The notes beneath the pieces were generated by a model. That model saw nothing but the letters and a program-made list of their open reading frames with translations, did not search any database and had not been told where the DNA came from. From NCBI GenBank assembly GCA_030159075.1, contig BROG01000138.1, positions 904,501 through 968,500 of the forward strand: a stretch of 64,000 nt of DNA. The letters are read 5' to 3'. Shown here piece by piece: positions 10,955 to 23,964 of this stretch. The DNA is from Atrina japonica. Its lineage: Eukaryota > Mollusca > Bivalvia > Pterioida > Pinnidae. Made by a program: the position numbers and the translations under genes. Numbering within the stretch: the first letter of the stretch is position 1; every line of letters starts with the position of its first letter.

Positions 10955-11840
10955 AATATATAATTAGTAATTCATATTAAGAATTCAAATAGAATTTGAC
11001 CGTTTTCAATCCCCATATGTCTTTTATTTTGGAGGTGTACGTAAACCAATGCAATGATTGAGTTTTTCGGTTAATAAGAATATTTGATGATATTAAAATA
11101 ATAGAGAAAAAGTACTTTAAAATGTCAATATTTATCTAGCAGAAGGCTATGTTATCTAGGCACATCGAAGTCAATATGTCTTAATATACTACTGCATCAA
11201 AGAACAAGTATGATATAATTGAAATGTATACACCGTTCTACGAACAGATTTTTTTTTCTTCTTAAACGTCTGTCAATTAGACATTTATATTGTTTAATAC
11301 TTTGTTCCCGAGCAGACTGATATTTAAAGTAACTTATATGATTAAACAAGGAAGTAGACAGAGGGAAATTTCTTCAAATTAAGGCTTTATTAAACCAAGG
11401 AAGCTAGACAAAATCGAATCGCTCTACACTCTAGAAATTTACAAACCAACCAATCAGATTTAACCACAGAACACTGCATCACAGGTAATTATGTTTATAG
11501 TACAATGTCCGTTTCAATTTTTCATAACCAAACTTTTTGCTCATCGTCAAGTACCGGATCAATAGATATTTTTTACATCCAGATATCAGGCGTTATCTTG
11601 TTAAAATGTGAAAACTTCCTTGTTGAAATGTTGAACTTAAAAGAAACTAGACTAAGTTGTTTGAGAGGTGCGACAAATCAAAGTCAGTCTTCCGTTACAT
11701 CTCGTTATGATTCATTTAATCTGTTTTCCATAGAAAAGCTAAACAAATCACATTGTTTGACAAACTTATGTCACATTTATGTAAAAAGTATAATGAAATA
11801 TACTGTTTTAAAAAGTAAATCCGGGTGACTTCCACATAAA

Positions 11841-11881
<41 letters not shown>

Positions 11882-12169
11882 AGAACAAAAATTATTTCCG
11901 TTTTATAAAGTAAAATGTCCTGAGAGTTACATAAAAGTAAAGCTCTATAATTTCATTTCCATGCGTTAATTGAGTAGGCATTTTTCAAAACATTGCAATC
12001 AATGCTATTTTTATAAGTAAATAGAAGTGTCTTCACCAAAACCATAAATATAACAACTTTGAATTTTATGAATTTCTGCGAACGATCACATTTTAAAAGG
12101 GATTAATTTTTCAAACATTTTCAGTCACCATGCGTGAAGTGGTAATTTACGGTCATAAAATGTCTCGGT
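10955..12169. other. No supported gene
   Basis: AT-rich. The longest frame is 107 codons (11505-11828 plus). It begins after CAGGTAATTATGTT and has no recognisable motif. Confidence 0.4.
11843..11880. repeat. (GT)n microsatellite
   Basis: Nineteen uninterrupted GT dinucleotides. Confidence 0.95.
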
Positions 12170-12533
12170 ACAGTCATACTTCCATTAAAGTTCACCTCTG
12201 TGTAAAGGACACCTGTCTGTAACGGTCATCAAAACGCAATTTTGTTAACGGTTTATAACATTGGCGTCGGAAGCAAATTGAAAGTGTGGGGGGGGGGGCT
12301 AAACCAACTTAAAACACACACACACACACACGCCAGAAACGTCTGGGACTAAGCCCCAATTTCCAACACCTATGTCTATCTTTGCAAAAAAAGTGGGGGG
12401 CTAAGCCCCCCCCCTAGCCCCCCCGGTTCCGAAGCCTATGTATAATGAATACACCACTTAATTAAAATCAAATGTCTATAAATGCTACTATTGCATGTTC
12501 CTTGAGTGGACTTTTATATACAGGTTTGACAGT
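12170..12533. mobile_element. hAT-like MITE, interrupted
   Basis: The left end CAGTCATACTTCCATTAAAG and the right end, reverse-complemented CTGTCAAACCTGTATATAAA, resemble the ends of the element at 130-305. Both run inwards into CACC-rich and ACTCAAGG blocks. The middle is occupied by a different inverted-repeat element at 12262-12440. Exact ends are approximate. Confidence 0.45.
12262..12440. mobile_element. Inverted-repeat element with poly-G/poly-C arms
   Basis: TTGGCGTCGGAAGC on the left is an imperfect inverted copy of GGTTCCGAAGCCTA on the right. Long G and C runs follow inwards (about 12286-12298 and 12396-12424), along with a GGGGCTAA/CTAAGCCCC pair. A short CA microsatellite (about 12315-12333) lies within. 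It sits inside the hAT-like element. Confidence 0.55.
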
Positions 12534-13241
12534 TATTACATAACTGTCAGTATAAATCACTTCACTATATTCTCAAATAGAAAAATTATAATAAAAAAGA
12601 ATTACTGATCGAATTACTGACAACGGTGCCCCCAATAAAATGTCTTCGCTATCTATACTTCCTGCTTCTGTTATACCCCACCGGAATAAGAATCAGAGTT
12701 GATATATCATGTCCTTGATAATTCCAAATGATTTATGTTATTGATTTTACTGCAATAGCACACAGGCATTTCCTTTCTGTAGATTGTATTGTATAATTCA
12801 GTCACTACTAAATATATACATGTCATGCAATGACGCAGTCATCCAATGTTAAATTTTACTAGAATGTTTTACAAGGCGCATTTCAAGTTGAAGGTTTTTT
12901 TTCGATATTTGCTACAAGAGGTAGGCTATAGTTTTATACGAGAGAGACAGATGGGTAGAGGTGTGGCCCACTAACGATTTCTAGAAGAAACGACAGGATC
13001 AATGGTCCATATTATACGAATTCGTGTAATTCAAATCTGGATAAGTTTGTACAGATACTAAAATGATTTACGTACACTGAACCAGGAAGCGAAATATTTA
13101 AGATTAATGTACTGTTTGCCCCTTGTCAAATATATATATTGATGTGATCTAATCTGATACTGATTTTAAACGCGCTTGTTAATTATAAATTTTGTTCTGT
13201 ATCCCCGAGCTTCTGGCGAGTATCTCAAGGAATAAATCATT
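12534..13241. other. Nothing recognised
   Basis: Non-coding, with no frame above 60 codons. Confidence 0.45.
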
Positions 13242-13288
<47 letters not shown>

Positions 13289-13289
13289 T
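13242..13289. repeat. (ATC)n microsatellite
   Basis: Sixteen near-perfect ATC trinucleotides. Confidence 0.95.
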
Positions 13290-13474
13290 AAACACGTATG
13301 GACCTGTCTATTTGTGGTGACTGCAAGATAATTCCAAGATGTGTAGTAAAACTATGGCCAATGGGTCTAATACATTTCCTAAAATGTAGCTACTGTAATT
13401 GAAGATGCACATAGTGTTATTTATGGTCAAGGTCAGGATAGCAGATTGCACGTGTTGTCGAACTGATAACAAAG

Positions 13475-13702
13475 ATGGATACACGGTTAGGGTATATTGA
13501 GACACATGTAAGCAAACTTTATGAAATTAAAGCTTCTGTAGCCCCACTCACTGCAAAAGTGTACACACAAGAAAAATATTTTAAATCTGTTAAATCCAAG
13601 AATCTTGATTTTGAAACAATTACACAAGCTATGAGAGGTATGTATGGTGAGGTTAAAATTTCCTTAGAAAAAAACAGAAAAGACATTCAATGTGTGTTAT
13701 AA
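13475..13702 (+). pseudogene. LINE ORF1 coiled-coil fragment (probable)
   Basis: A 75-codon frame starting MDTRLGYIETHVSKLYEIKA has heptad-like spacing of Ile, Val and Leu. It resembles the coiled-coil segment of bivalve L1-type ORF1 proteins. The C-terminal part of such an ORF1 follows in the same orientation at 14576-14930. The roughly 0.9 kb between them has no continuous frame, so the element is decayed or two elements are juxtaposed. Confidence 0.45.
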
Positions 13703-14575
13703 GTATGTACTAGTGTCCACTCTATCAATTGAAGTACTGTAAGTACTGATACAAGTTGATGGCAATCGTAAGTTTAAATAAGGTATAATACATTCAGTAT
13801 ACTGAATACTTTTCAATTCGGTAAAATTAGGTTTTACAAAAAGTAACTAAAAATCGAGTTAGACATTTGGCCTAACGTGAGTACTGATGACTTATTTATT
13901 ATGCAACAAACTACATAGATCAGCGATATGATTATAAACTTTGTGCTTATAAACATCGTTGTATCGATATTAAATTTATATGCGACAGTGCAGTATTATA
14001 CCCTTACGCTACACTTCCTATAAGTAGCCTTAAATCTCTCGGTCAATACGTGCACATGTAAAACATTTTCCCAACTTCAAAGACTGCCGCGAGTTTCTCA
14101 TCAGTTAAGATCACATTAATGAGGAATGACGCAACTTTTATGTCCAACTTCACAGACAGATCTTGCCAATACACAATAAGGGAAACTTGACCAAAACTCA
14201 TTTTCATATTAATCGTGCGCAACCAGTCTATCGCTTTAATGTCAATTCTATCACAAAGATATAATGGTAAAAAACCAATTGAAAAGAAACATATAATATC
14301 TTAAAATTCATATATCTCGCCGAATTGACATTTAATAACAAGTCTTGTAGATCTTTATTTTTCAGCGAATTGTTACCAAAATTCATCATTTTAAAAAGCA
14401 AAAACATACGAATAAAGGTGTGATTTGGAAATTTTAATCTTGAAGTTGAGTTTATGTTGCTGAAATGCACATACATGTGTAATTTTGCGTCAGTATAATG
14501 TGTTATTAACCCCACACTGCGAAATGTGCTTTGACTTGTTCCCAATAAACAACATTACATAACATAACTGCGTTG

Positions 14576-14930
14576 ATGTTCCATCAACTCGTAAAAATGA
14601 ACCCAACGAGTATATCGAGGCTCTCTTACGGAGATTCATATACCATGAACTAAGCATTGAACATCACATTGATTCCAATTTGGCAGTAGGCCCCGCGGCA
14701 AGCCAAGACACATAGTAGCCCGTTTCATATACTATAATGAACTCAGCAAAGTCAAAGATAGTGATTACAAATTGAAAAACAAGCCTTATGGTATAAATTA
14801 CCAATTCCCACCCGTCGGAGAGCGACGTAAAATATTATATCCTGTAGCCAAGAGACTGGAAGAATCAGGTAACAAAACAAAAATGGTCAGAGAAAAGCAT
14901 GTATGTGGATGGGAAACTTTATGATGAAAC
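14576..14930 (+). pseudogene. LINE ORF1 C-terminal domain remnant (L1-like, Transposase_22 type)
   Basis: In one frame the sequence reads VPSTRKNEPNEYIEALLRRF, then after a frame break VARFIYYNELSKV, then YGINYQFPPVGERRKILYP and LEESGNKTKMVREK. This order matches the RRM and C-terminal domain of L1-like ORF1 proteins: a PIV-type RF strand, an Ile-Asn-x-Gln-Phe-Pro-Pro block, Arg-Arg-x-Leu-x-Pro, and a Lys-rich basic strand. ORF1 protein is an RNA-binding chaperone of the retrotransposon RNP. Frameshifts and stops show that the copy is dead. Confidence 0.75.
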
Positions 14931-15079
14931 AGAGGCGACCAACCAGAATCAAAGACCGTGCCGTACGGAATTTCCGAAATATACCAACAGTCTTTATATG
15001 GGAGAATACCTGCTCTCTCTAAATGTTTGTTATATAGGTATCTGATATATGATTATAAATTACAGACATATTTATGTAG

Positions 15080-15245
15080 GAATATTAGGCATACAAAAGA
15101 ACTGACACATGAGGTTATCTGCACGTAAATTACAAATTGAATACGGGCGTAATCGTAATATTGAACGACAAGATAGAAAATGTACACTGTGTAATGTAGA
15201 TGATATACAGGATTAATTTCATTTTATTATTAAATGTCAAGTAAA
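15080..15245 (+). pseudogene. LINE ORF2 C-terminal remnant
   Basis: The frame reads RLSARKLQIEYGRN, then ERQDRKCTLCNVDDIQD, a stop, then FHFIIKC. This is the cysteine/histidine motif that ends many animal LINE ORF2 proteins (Cys-x-x-Cys, Asp-Glu-x-His-Phe, Cys). The Glu of the DE-H motif has become a stop. It follows the ORF1 fragment in the same orientation, so most of ORF2 is missing if this is one element. Confidence 0.7.
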
Positions 15246-15961
15246 ATGATTTAAGGAATGAATACATTAAACCTTACTCTCACAGAGGACCAAGTGTGAT
15301 CAAACTTACAGTTATCATTGTTGATCATTAACAATTTATGTAAATTTTTGTATTCATCAAGAATTTTAAGACATAGTCTTATATGCATTTATTGCCCTGG
15401 TTGTAGGGAGACATGAGGATTTGCTTTCATAAGGGAAGTCATACTTCCCGAAGGCGAAATTTAAATGTAAATAATCATCCTATACATTCTGATAGCAGAG
15501 GGTGTAACCAAAACATTATCATTTTTAAAATTTTGTATTTGCTAACATCTGGAGAATTCAAAGTTTAACACACGAAATGTTCGTGAAAATAGCTCACTAC
15601 TCTACAGTGTCATGCAATACGAGAACGTAGCATCGAAACTATATCTACGTGAACAAGAGGTATTTGCGCAAGAAGAATTTGACCCTATTCAGGAAGTATT
15701 CACAAAATAAATTTCGAGACTGCATTGATTAGAAATATGTCAGATACATTTATAGAAATTTTATTTATCTATTACAAATACTGGAAATTGAATTGATAAA
15801 CGATTTTCGCACTAGGACACATTCGGGCAATCTTTCTAGCGTGTCAGCTTAAAAACGAATCAAATGGAGGAAGATTGTTCGTTTGTATAGTGTTTTACGC
15901 TACACTCAACAATTTTTTTTTCAATTTTATGGTTGCGACAATTTTTAATCGTTGCGGAAAG
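15246..15961. other. Probable LINE 3' tail, then unannotated DNA
   Basis: The first 200 bp likely form the 3' UTR of the LINE above. A small inverted pair AGGGAAGTCATACTTCCC lies near 15440. No gene is supported. Confidence 0.35.
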
Positions 15962-16122
15962 AACGCATGTACCCATAAAGAGACTACCGGCCGTCCGCAA
16001 GTAAACCGGCAAGCTTTCTCACAAAATCAGATAAGGTTCCAGCAGAGGTCGAATCCGCGAGATGAGAGACTTCATTATGGTTTAAAGCGCAATACTATAC
16101 CAATTCGGTCATGGAGGTCGCC
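15962..16122 (-). mobile_element. tRNA-derived SINE, family B, diverged copy
   Basis: Read on the minus strand, the head has a GGTATAGTATTGCGCTTTAA block and a B-box-like GATTCGACCTC. These are followed by a GTTTACTTGCGGACGGCCGG body. The same order occurs at 46718-46913, where the tRNA-like head is better preserved. No clear target duplication is visible. Confidence 0.55.
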
Positions 16123-16878
16123 GAATGGAGGAAGACACCAAATTCTCAAAAATTCTTGAGCAATTTTTACCAGCAAATTATGTTTCGAATAGGGATAAAC
16201 TAAAATTGCTACAGGATATTCAAGATGCAGTTGAAGAGTATTCAAGATACGATCGTGGAGTGTTGGCGATGCAAAAGCAAATTGCTTGAATTGGAGGCTC
16301 ATGTCTAGAGAGTCCAAGGTTCGGTTGTTGGACTTGGCATAAACAATAGAAAGAGCATACCATTAAGATACTCGGGGGTTAAAGGATGGGGCGGAACTAT
16401 ATTGGGTAGTGTTGTTCATATTTATGGAAGAATGTAGAAGAAATATGAATATGAAGATAGTGACAAGCAATGCGTGAATTCAAAAAGAGATATATTTTAA
16501 AAGCAAAGAAATTTGATTAGCATGTCGCTATATATATGGATAACAATTCGACTATGATTGTATCTATTAAGTTAATGTATAGTACATGAAATGTCAGGTA
16601 CTAGTATATGCGCGGAAAGGGAACGAAGTACACGTATGTAGACCAATGATTTACCATTTTAAGCACAATCTATGGGTAAGACATAACAATAAGTTTCCAG
16701 CAGAATTTTAACTCTAATTTATTTTGGTCAATCAATTATATTTCACCGATTTTTCTGTTGTGCTGGCCGCCTAGACATAAAAGGTTTTTTTGTATTTGAA
16801 GGCTAAATGTTTGAAGCCTAAACACAGTTTCCTGTATGAAGCATACATATAGATTATTGAAAACCAGTTGAATCAAAT

Positions 16879-16881
<3 letters not shown>
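16123..16881. other. No supported gene
   Basis: Only short frames, such as one at 16075-16317 (minus) that overlaps the SINE. Confidence 0.4.

Positions 16882-16975
<94 letters not shown>
16882..16975. repeat. (CT)n microsatellite
   Basis: About 47 CT repeats with one TT interruption near the end. They generate a false Arg-Glu repeat frame on the minus strand. Confidence 0.95.
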
Positions 16976-17280
16976 ATTCACTACTAAGATTGATGAGCAA
17001 TAACAAGTAAGATCAGTCTGTATACCCGGTGGTATGCATATTTTCAATTAGTGAGATCCAACGAAACGAATAATTCCCTAACTTCGTGTCTTAAGCAATT
17101 TCCGCGACAAATATAGGATTATAAGAACTTTTATAATACCTGTATATAAAAGTTTTTGTTATTGTACACCAATATAAGAAGTATAAAAGAAAGATTGTTT
17201 TGGTGGAAAATACGGAAAATGTCCCTTTTAACAAATTTTCACAAATAAATGTGTTTAAACTTAAAACTAGTAAGTATAAC

Positions 17281-17397
17281 TTTTTGATAGATTGGTCATT
17301 CTGATGATGTCGGTAAACATACCGTTGTTTGGGTTGCTTTTTGATATATTGGTCATTCTGATGATGTCGGTAAACATACCGTTGCTTGGATTGCTTT
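17281..17397. repeat. 57-bp direct duplication
   Basis: Two adjacent copies contain TTGGTCATTCTGATGATGTC and GTAAACATACCGTTG, 57 bp apart and with few differences. Because 57 is divisible by three, they create a repeated 19-residue peptide in a spurious minus-strand frame. Confidence 0.85.
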
Positions 17398-18362
<965 letters not shown>

Positions 18363-18545
18363 TTTCATTATCCAGAGTTACAACCCCTTGTAGCAGGTAT
18401 AAATTGTGATGTCACTTGTTTGTTTGTAAAATGAGAAAAGTTAACAATTGTGATGTCATACGACTTTGTTTTCTTACGAAAAGACATGACGTTAAAATCA
18501 ATATCTGCTGACATGGGAGATAACTCTGACTAACAAAAACACAGA
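18363..18545. other. Unique interruption inside the 28-bp array
   Basis: A stretch of about 180 bp without the repeat separates the two blocks. It contains two TGTGATGTCA motifs, a partial resemblance to the monomer. It may be heavily decayed array or an insertion. Confidence 0.5.
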
Positions 18546-19075
18546 ATATGATGTTGGATGTCATAAGGTATGTAGATGACGTGGAACGTCACAAGGTTTG
18601 TATATGATGTAGGACGTCACAAGGTATGTATATGACGTGGGACGTCATAATGTTTGTATATGATGTGGGACGTCACAAGGTATGTAGATGATCTGGGACG
18701 TCATAAGGTTTGTATATGACGTGGGACGTCACAAGCTATGTACATGATGTGGGACGTCGTAAAGTATGTAGATGACGTGGGACGTCACAAGGTATGTACA
18801 TGATGTGGGACGTCGTAAGGTATGTAGATGACGTGGAACGTCACAAGGTATGTACATGATGTGGGACGTCGTAAGGTATGTAGATGACGTGGGACGTCAC
18901 AAGGTATGTAGATAATGTGGGACGTCTTAAGGTATGTAGATGACGTGGGACGTCACAAGGTATGTATACGATGTGGAACGTCAAAAGGTGTGTAGATGCT
19001 GTGTGACATCACAAGGTATGTATACGATGTGGAACGTCAAAAGTTGTGTAGATGTTGTGTGACGTTACATGGTGG
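18546..19075. repeat. 28-bp satellite array, right block
   Basis: About nineteen 28-bp monomers centred on GGGACGTCACAAGGTATGTA. GATGACGT and GATGTGG spacer variants tend to alternate, as do CACAAGG and CGTAAGG. This hints at a 56-bp dimeric period between about 18740 and 18960. Confidence 0.9.
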
Positions 19076-20485
19076 ACTGACGCTGGACAAAATTTATATG
19101 ACGTTACGAATGGGGGACAGTCACGATGGTCATCCGACTCATGGTAATTATCGCACACATAGATGGATATAAGATATTTGATAGAGAAAATAAATACAGC
19201 TAAAATCACATTTTGTTAAATATTTCCGGTGTATTTACGACAACCCTACATAAACGTTTTATGGGTGTAAAGTTTGAGACACAAGTAACTAAACGTAAAC
19301 TAGATACATAAATTGGCAAACATTCTATCATGTTTTTAAGTTTTCTTTTTTTTCTTTTAGTATAAAAGTAACTTAAAATCGTGGCAAAATTTCGATCTAG
19401 TACATACTACACCCGGAATCAGAAAAATCATTTTTCTAACAAGAATATATCCAAAAGGAAGTGTTATCATACTTTTAATATGTTTCATATTTTTGAAATA
19501 AATATATAAAGTATAAAACTCAAATACTTACATTTTTGAAAGTATAAACGGTTTTGTCTCGTATACATGACAAACAACCATCAAAGTACTGGAATTTTTA
19601 CAACAACATTTTGATGAAAAATGTTTCTGTATCCTTAAAATTACACAGTATATAAGTATACATATATTCACAGTCAGCGATATCGCCAGGACTTCATCCA
19701 AACTGAACACCATAATATTCCCAAGGCTTTGGAAAATATGGAACTGAAGGTCCCAATAGGGAATAAACATTGACGAAGTAGATTCCCAAAATTAACATAC
19801 AATTGTAGAAATTCCCTCTCTCCATACATCAGTGTGGCCTTAAATGTAAACATGCAGTTATATAGTAGCCAGGTAATATCTGCCAATGAAATGACTTCCT
19901 TGTTCTAAAAATAGACTGTTTAACAGGCAGATAAATCCCAATACTTCGTATAAGTAAGATATATAGGCCTTTAACATACGATAAAATCTCCACGATGATT
20001 AGATACGGGCTGTTTATATATTTTATTTCGCATCTACGATTTTAAAAAATTGCTTTCCTTTTTATTATAGAATAAAAAAGATGTATAAAAACTAATTTTA
20101 TCTGTATGACAATATATAAACGTCACGTATTGATTTTTTCGACCCGTCTATAACAGTTGTAATGGAACGCTGGCGATACGAGTTAACATTACAGTAACTC
20201 GATATGCCCCCGATATTAAACCTCCACAGGGTTGTTTCGTCTGTATGTTTTTTTTTTTCGTCATGAAGTTACAACTTTATTTTTGCAAACAATGTGTTTC
20301 TGGCTTATTTTCAACACAGGTTTGGCTCGTGAACCTCGATAATTTATTAAGCCCCAAATTGATTTGAAAAATTATAAGTTGATTACAATTAACATTTTGG
20401 AAAGGATCTTATAATTAGTATCAGAATCGGTAGATTGATCACGTTTGGAGATGTTTGTATCACGGCGTTCGAGATCAGATGTTTA
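19076..20485. other. No supported gene
   Basis: The longest frames are 19528-19770 and 19674-19886 on the minus strand. They overlap in different frames, are hydrophobic and match nothing I recognise. Weak possibility of an unrecognised exon. Confidence 0.35.
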
Positions 20486-20860
20486 AAGGGATATTAGCTG
20501 TTGTTTTCATTATTTCAATTTTGACAACTTAATTTGATATACAATAACAAGAAGAGATATACACAGGCATAAAAATTCTTAAATTCCTGTATATTTTCTG
20601 GAAACTGTTTGAGAAACCCAGTTTGTCATTTATTCACTTTCAATTGATTAAATCAACCTTACTGTTTGAAAATGCATACCACACTGGACTTTCCCTTATT
20701 TTCACAAGAAATATATAGGAATACATGTATATTATATATTATATATAAGTTTTTAATAACTGTGTATAGGTCTCATTTGTTATTGTACATCAAACACAAG
20801 TAGTAAAAGTGGGGGGGTGGTCGAAAAATATTTCCTTTGGTAAACACGGCTAATAACCTT
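20486..20860. mobile_element. TA-flanked MITE, copy 1 (375 bp)
   Basis: The left end AAGGGATATTAGCTG is an inverted copy of the right end GGCTAATAACCTT, and both ends are flanked by TA (20484-20485, 20861-20862). Sub-terminal inverted blocks ATACACAGGCATAAAAATTC and TGTGTATAGG lie inside. TA target duplication suggests a Tc1/mariner-type non-autonomous element. Sister copies lie at 22005-22432 and 61839-62196. Confidence 0.75.
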
Positions 20861-20904
20861 TAAGTATGGATAAAGTTAAGGTTAGGAGACATCCAATCTG
20901 TTAA

Positions 20905-21076
20905 TTGCTTATTTTCAAGCAGAGTGATGATTATAAAACTGTAATATGGTATACTAATATTACAGTAAAGAATTAAACATCATATGTATATTGCTTATTT
21001 TCAAGCAGAGTGATGATTATAAAACTGTAATACGGTATTCCAATATTACAGTAAAGAATTAAACATCATATGTATA
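20905..21076. repeat. 86-bp tandem duplication
   Basis: Units 20905-20990 and 20991-21076 differ at only a few positions. Each starts TTGCTTATTTTCAAGCAGAG and ends with CATATGTAT. Confidence 0.9.
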
Positions 21077-21084
21077 TCATATGA

Positions 21085-21279
<195 letters not shown>

Positions 21280-21289
21280 GGTAAAGTTT

Positions 21290-21425
21290 TTCTATAAAAG
21301 CCGCTCAAAGGAACGGGCAAAAGTAGCTATTATAAGACAGGTGGCCTTTATAAACAAAGTTAACTAAGGTTATGACCTTTACTGGCAGGTGTCCTATAGA
21401 GATGGTCTTTAATGCAAGTTTGAAT
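21290..21425. mobile_element. hAT-like MITE fragment
   Basis: It shares the GGTGGCCTTTATAAACA, GACCTTTACTGGCAGGTGTC and TATAGAGATGG order with the element at 130-305. The terminal CAGTG ends are missing. Probably truncated by the adjoining microsatellite. Confidence 0.4.
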
Positions 21426-21524
21426 ATATATATATATATATATGACTGACGACACGGACAAAATTTGACATTCATTTTGTCCGTGTCGTTAGACACCATA
21501 GGATATATAGTATTTTTCTCTGAT

Positions 21525-21975
21525 ACTACTATCCCAATTGTAACCAAACTTGGTCACAGTGGTCCTTAAAATGGCCCGTATAAAAATGTGTCTGGCAGGT
21601 GATCCACTTCTCATCCAAGATCGGAACATATTTTAACATTGGACCCTATGGGAAAGTACATTTAGAGATCCCCTCCGAAACCACATGGCTAATTGGAACC
21701 AAAGTTGGTCACAATGCTTCTTGGACCCATTTAAAAGTGTCTGGCAGGTCCAGATCCTATCCAAGATGGCCACCAGCAAGAAACTTGCCATATTTTAAAT
21801 ATGGTGTCCAGCAAGACCACACCTCATCCAAGATGCCTGCCAGTGGGGAACTTAGTTTTATATTGGACCATATTGGAACACTTTCAAAGAATTCCTCTGA
21901 AAACACTAGGCTAATTGGAAACAAACCTTGTCACAATAGTCCTTGTGTAGTTCACTTAAAAAATGGAGCCAGGTG
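21525..21975. repeat. Diverged long-unit tandem repeat
   Basis: AATTG(G/T)AACCAAA-TTGGTCACA-type blocks recur at about 21536, 21692 and 21914. Each is followed by GTCTGGCAGGT-type and TCCAAGATGG-type blocks. Spacings of about 155 and 222 bp show internal indels. The 146-codon plus frame 21599-22039 lies within it and looks incidental. Confidence 0.6.
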
Positions 21976-22004
21976 TGCGATACAGGCTGTTGTAAGCCTT
22001 TTTT

Positions 22005-22432
22005 TTCTACTTTTACTACTTGAACTTTTGGTACACTAACAAATACGAGCTATGTACACAGGCATGAAAAGTATTATATTCCTATATACTTAGTGACAAT
22101 AATGTCAAGAATTTAGTGTGGAATGCATTTACTAATACATGTAGTAAGGTAGAGTTAATCAATTGCCCAAAGTGCAAAACTAGGGTTTCTGGAGTATTTT
22201 TCACAAAATGTATAGGGATTTAAGAATTTTTATGCCTGTGTATATCTCTTTTTCATTATTGTATATTAATCTAATTATTAAAAATGGAAACAGGGGATGC
22301 TTACTCCTCCATAGCACCTGATCCCACCTCTTGGTTTCCAGAGGTCCGTGTTTGTCCATTTTTACCGGATTTGTATCTATGTCCTGGACATATTTTTTAT
22401 ATATTTTAGAAAAAACACAGCAGATGGCCCTT
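22005..22432. mobile_element. TA-flanked MITE, copy 2, interrupted
   Basis: It shares GCCTGTGTATATCTC, the TTTAAGAATTTTTATG block and the right end CAGATGGCCCTT-TA with copies 1 and 3. The left terminus is diverged. A dispersed repeat (22296-22400) interrupts it near the right end. Confidence 0.6.
22296..22400 (+). repeat. Dispersed GAGGTCCGTGTT repeat, copy a
   Basis: Contains GCACCTGATCCCACCTCTTG followed by AGAGGTCCGTGTTTGTCC and a GATTTGTATCTATGTC block. Further copies lie at 23965-24160, 26376-26540 and, inverted, 29583-29760. This motif recalls an abundant bivalve repeat, possibly of the pearl/Helitron kind; the family name is uncertain. Confidence 0.6.
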
Positions 22433-22448
22433 TAACAATAGAACACCT

Positions 22449-22660
22449 TTAGTTGGTTCATCACCGCCAAGGAAAATAGTGTTCCATCAGCTGGGAAGAT
22501 TATGGCTTTTCTGGGATGTTAATGATATTCTTATGTTAGATTATCTCAAAAGACGGACAAACAATCAATGGAGCATATCATTCATCACTTCTTATGGAGG
22601 TAAGTGTAAAAATGAAGATCAAGCGGCATGAAAAGCTCAGAAAAGATGTATTTCTTTAAA
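22449..22660 (+). pseudogene. Mariner transposase fragment
   Basis: Across two frameshifts the plus strand reads SVPSAGKIMAF-like, DILMLDYL-like, then TINGAYHSSLL and VKMKIKRHEKLRKD. This matches the central mariner block at 28490-28790 (minus), which preserves the order SAWKVMA, DILMLDF, TINGTYYKSLL. Transposition catalysis is lost. It covers only part of the catalytic core and no end repeats are visible. Confidence 0.7.
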
Positions 22661-22988
22661 ATTAATTAATTCTATCTTGGGATATAATTTTCTTCGATAT
22701 TTCTCTCCATTTAACTATCTGTATGATAAGTGGGCAACATCAACTAAATTCCACTATTTGTTGTAAATTGAAAAAAACAATTATCTGATTGTAAACTTAT
22801 TCTTTATTGAACCAAATACAATACAGCATAAAGGTACAACGATTGCTCAATGTAAAGTAAAACGTTAAGAACAGAGGGAGTAGCAAAATACATGTGTGTT
22901 GAAATGAAATTAAAATATCATCTAAGCAAAACATCTTGTATAAGTTTTACTGAGATCAAGATATGTTTTTAAATCTTGACATAATAAA

Positions 22989-23261
22989 TTAGGTTGTACT
23001 ATAGTTACAATAAATCGATCTATTTGTTGTCATTAACAGCTGTCGTTTAACTGTAGAAAAGTGTAAATATTTTGCTATATTAGTTAATGCTTTAGTATTT
23101 CTGGAGCTAAGCAGTTGAATCAGTTTAAAAACAGAAAAGCATTTCATAACGAAATGTATTTCATCCTCCAGATCGTTCCTATTACATAATGTACATATTC
23201 TGATGTTATTACCCCTACCCGCCTCAACATTAAAGAGTGTGAATGTAAACGGTTTTTGCAT
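22989..23261 (-). pseudogene. LINE ORF2 C-terminal remnant
   Basis: The minus frame reads TLFNVEAGRGNNIRICTLCN and then DLEDEIHFVMKC. This is the Cys-x-x-Cys / Asp-Glu-x-His-Phe / Cys motif near the end of LINE ORF2. It stays open for 90 codons and continues through SRNTKALTNIAKYLHFS, typical of the last helices. No reverse transcriptase core lies upstream on this strand, so only the 3' end of a 5'-truncated copy is here. Confidence 0.75.
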
Positions 23262-23964
23262 AAAATTAATTTATATTTTTGAATGATTGGCCTATCAAGA
23301 TATACCTGAAATTGAAATCTGTCAACAATATGTTTGTAAAGTATACATTAATACGATTATATTGTTATAACTATATTTTCTGGCGCAATTATTAGAACGG
23401 TATTTTCGGGAGCAATTATTAGAAATATTATCGGGAGCAATTATTTGCGTAATTAATCGTCTGCACAGTGGACAATAAGAAACACAATTCACACGTGTGT
23501 GGCATTAATGGATAACATAGGAATATCTTCATTGTGTGCGTATTTTTACAGATTTCATCTCCTGTAGTATTGTTCATAAGTTGTAATTGATAAATTAAGT
23601 GTCTTGCAAAAGAATACCAACGCCACTAAAGTTCACGTGCATTTTGCGATTACGTCAGAGAAATGCTGTATTTCATGTCTGAAAACTATGTTTTGGTAAA
23701 AGTTTGTAAGTGTATGTTCAGATATAATTTTATTATATGAAAAAGGTTTATAGTTTGTTTGAGAATTTAATTACAGTTCATATTACAGAACAATGCATTG
23801 ATATTGCGTTTGGTGTCAACGTTCCGCAAATTGTACGGTAGATATAATAGTCCTGTTTGAAATTATTCTATTTCACTGAATGAAATGTTGAGTTGCCTGT
23901 TCGATAACAGTTGATGGGTTGTCTGTACCGATATGACGAAGATTTCTTCCCCATCTATTTCATT
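23262..23964. other. Nothing recognised
   Basis: Non-coding. A short direct repeat (GGGAGCAATTATTAGAA-like) occurs near 23380-23445. Confidence 0.4.

Noticed and set aside
16736..17047. Arg-Glu repeat protein
   Set aside because: Translation of a CT microsatellite. The same applies to the Tyr-Ile repeats at 17846-18073, 21066-21320, 42269-42517 and 51321-51552.
19528..19886. Hydrophobic minus-strand frames that might encode membrane segments
   Set aside because: Two overlapping frames are equally open, no family motif is seen and no convincing splice signals were found.
21599..22039. 146-codon plus frame
   Set aside because: It lies in a diverged long-unit repeat and runs into a MITE, with no domain.
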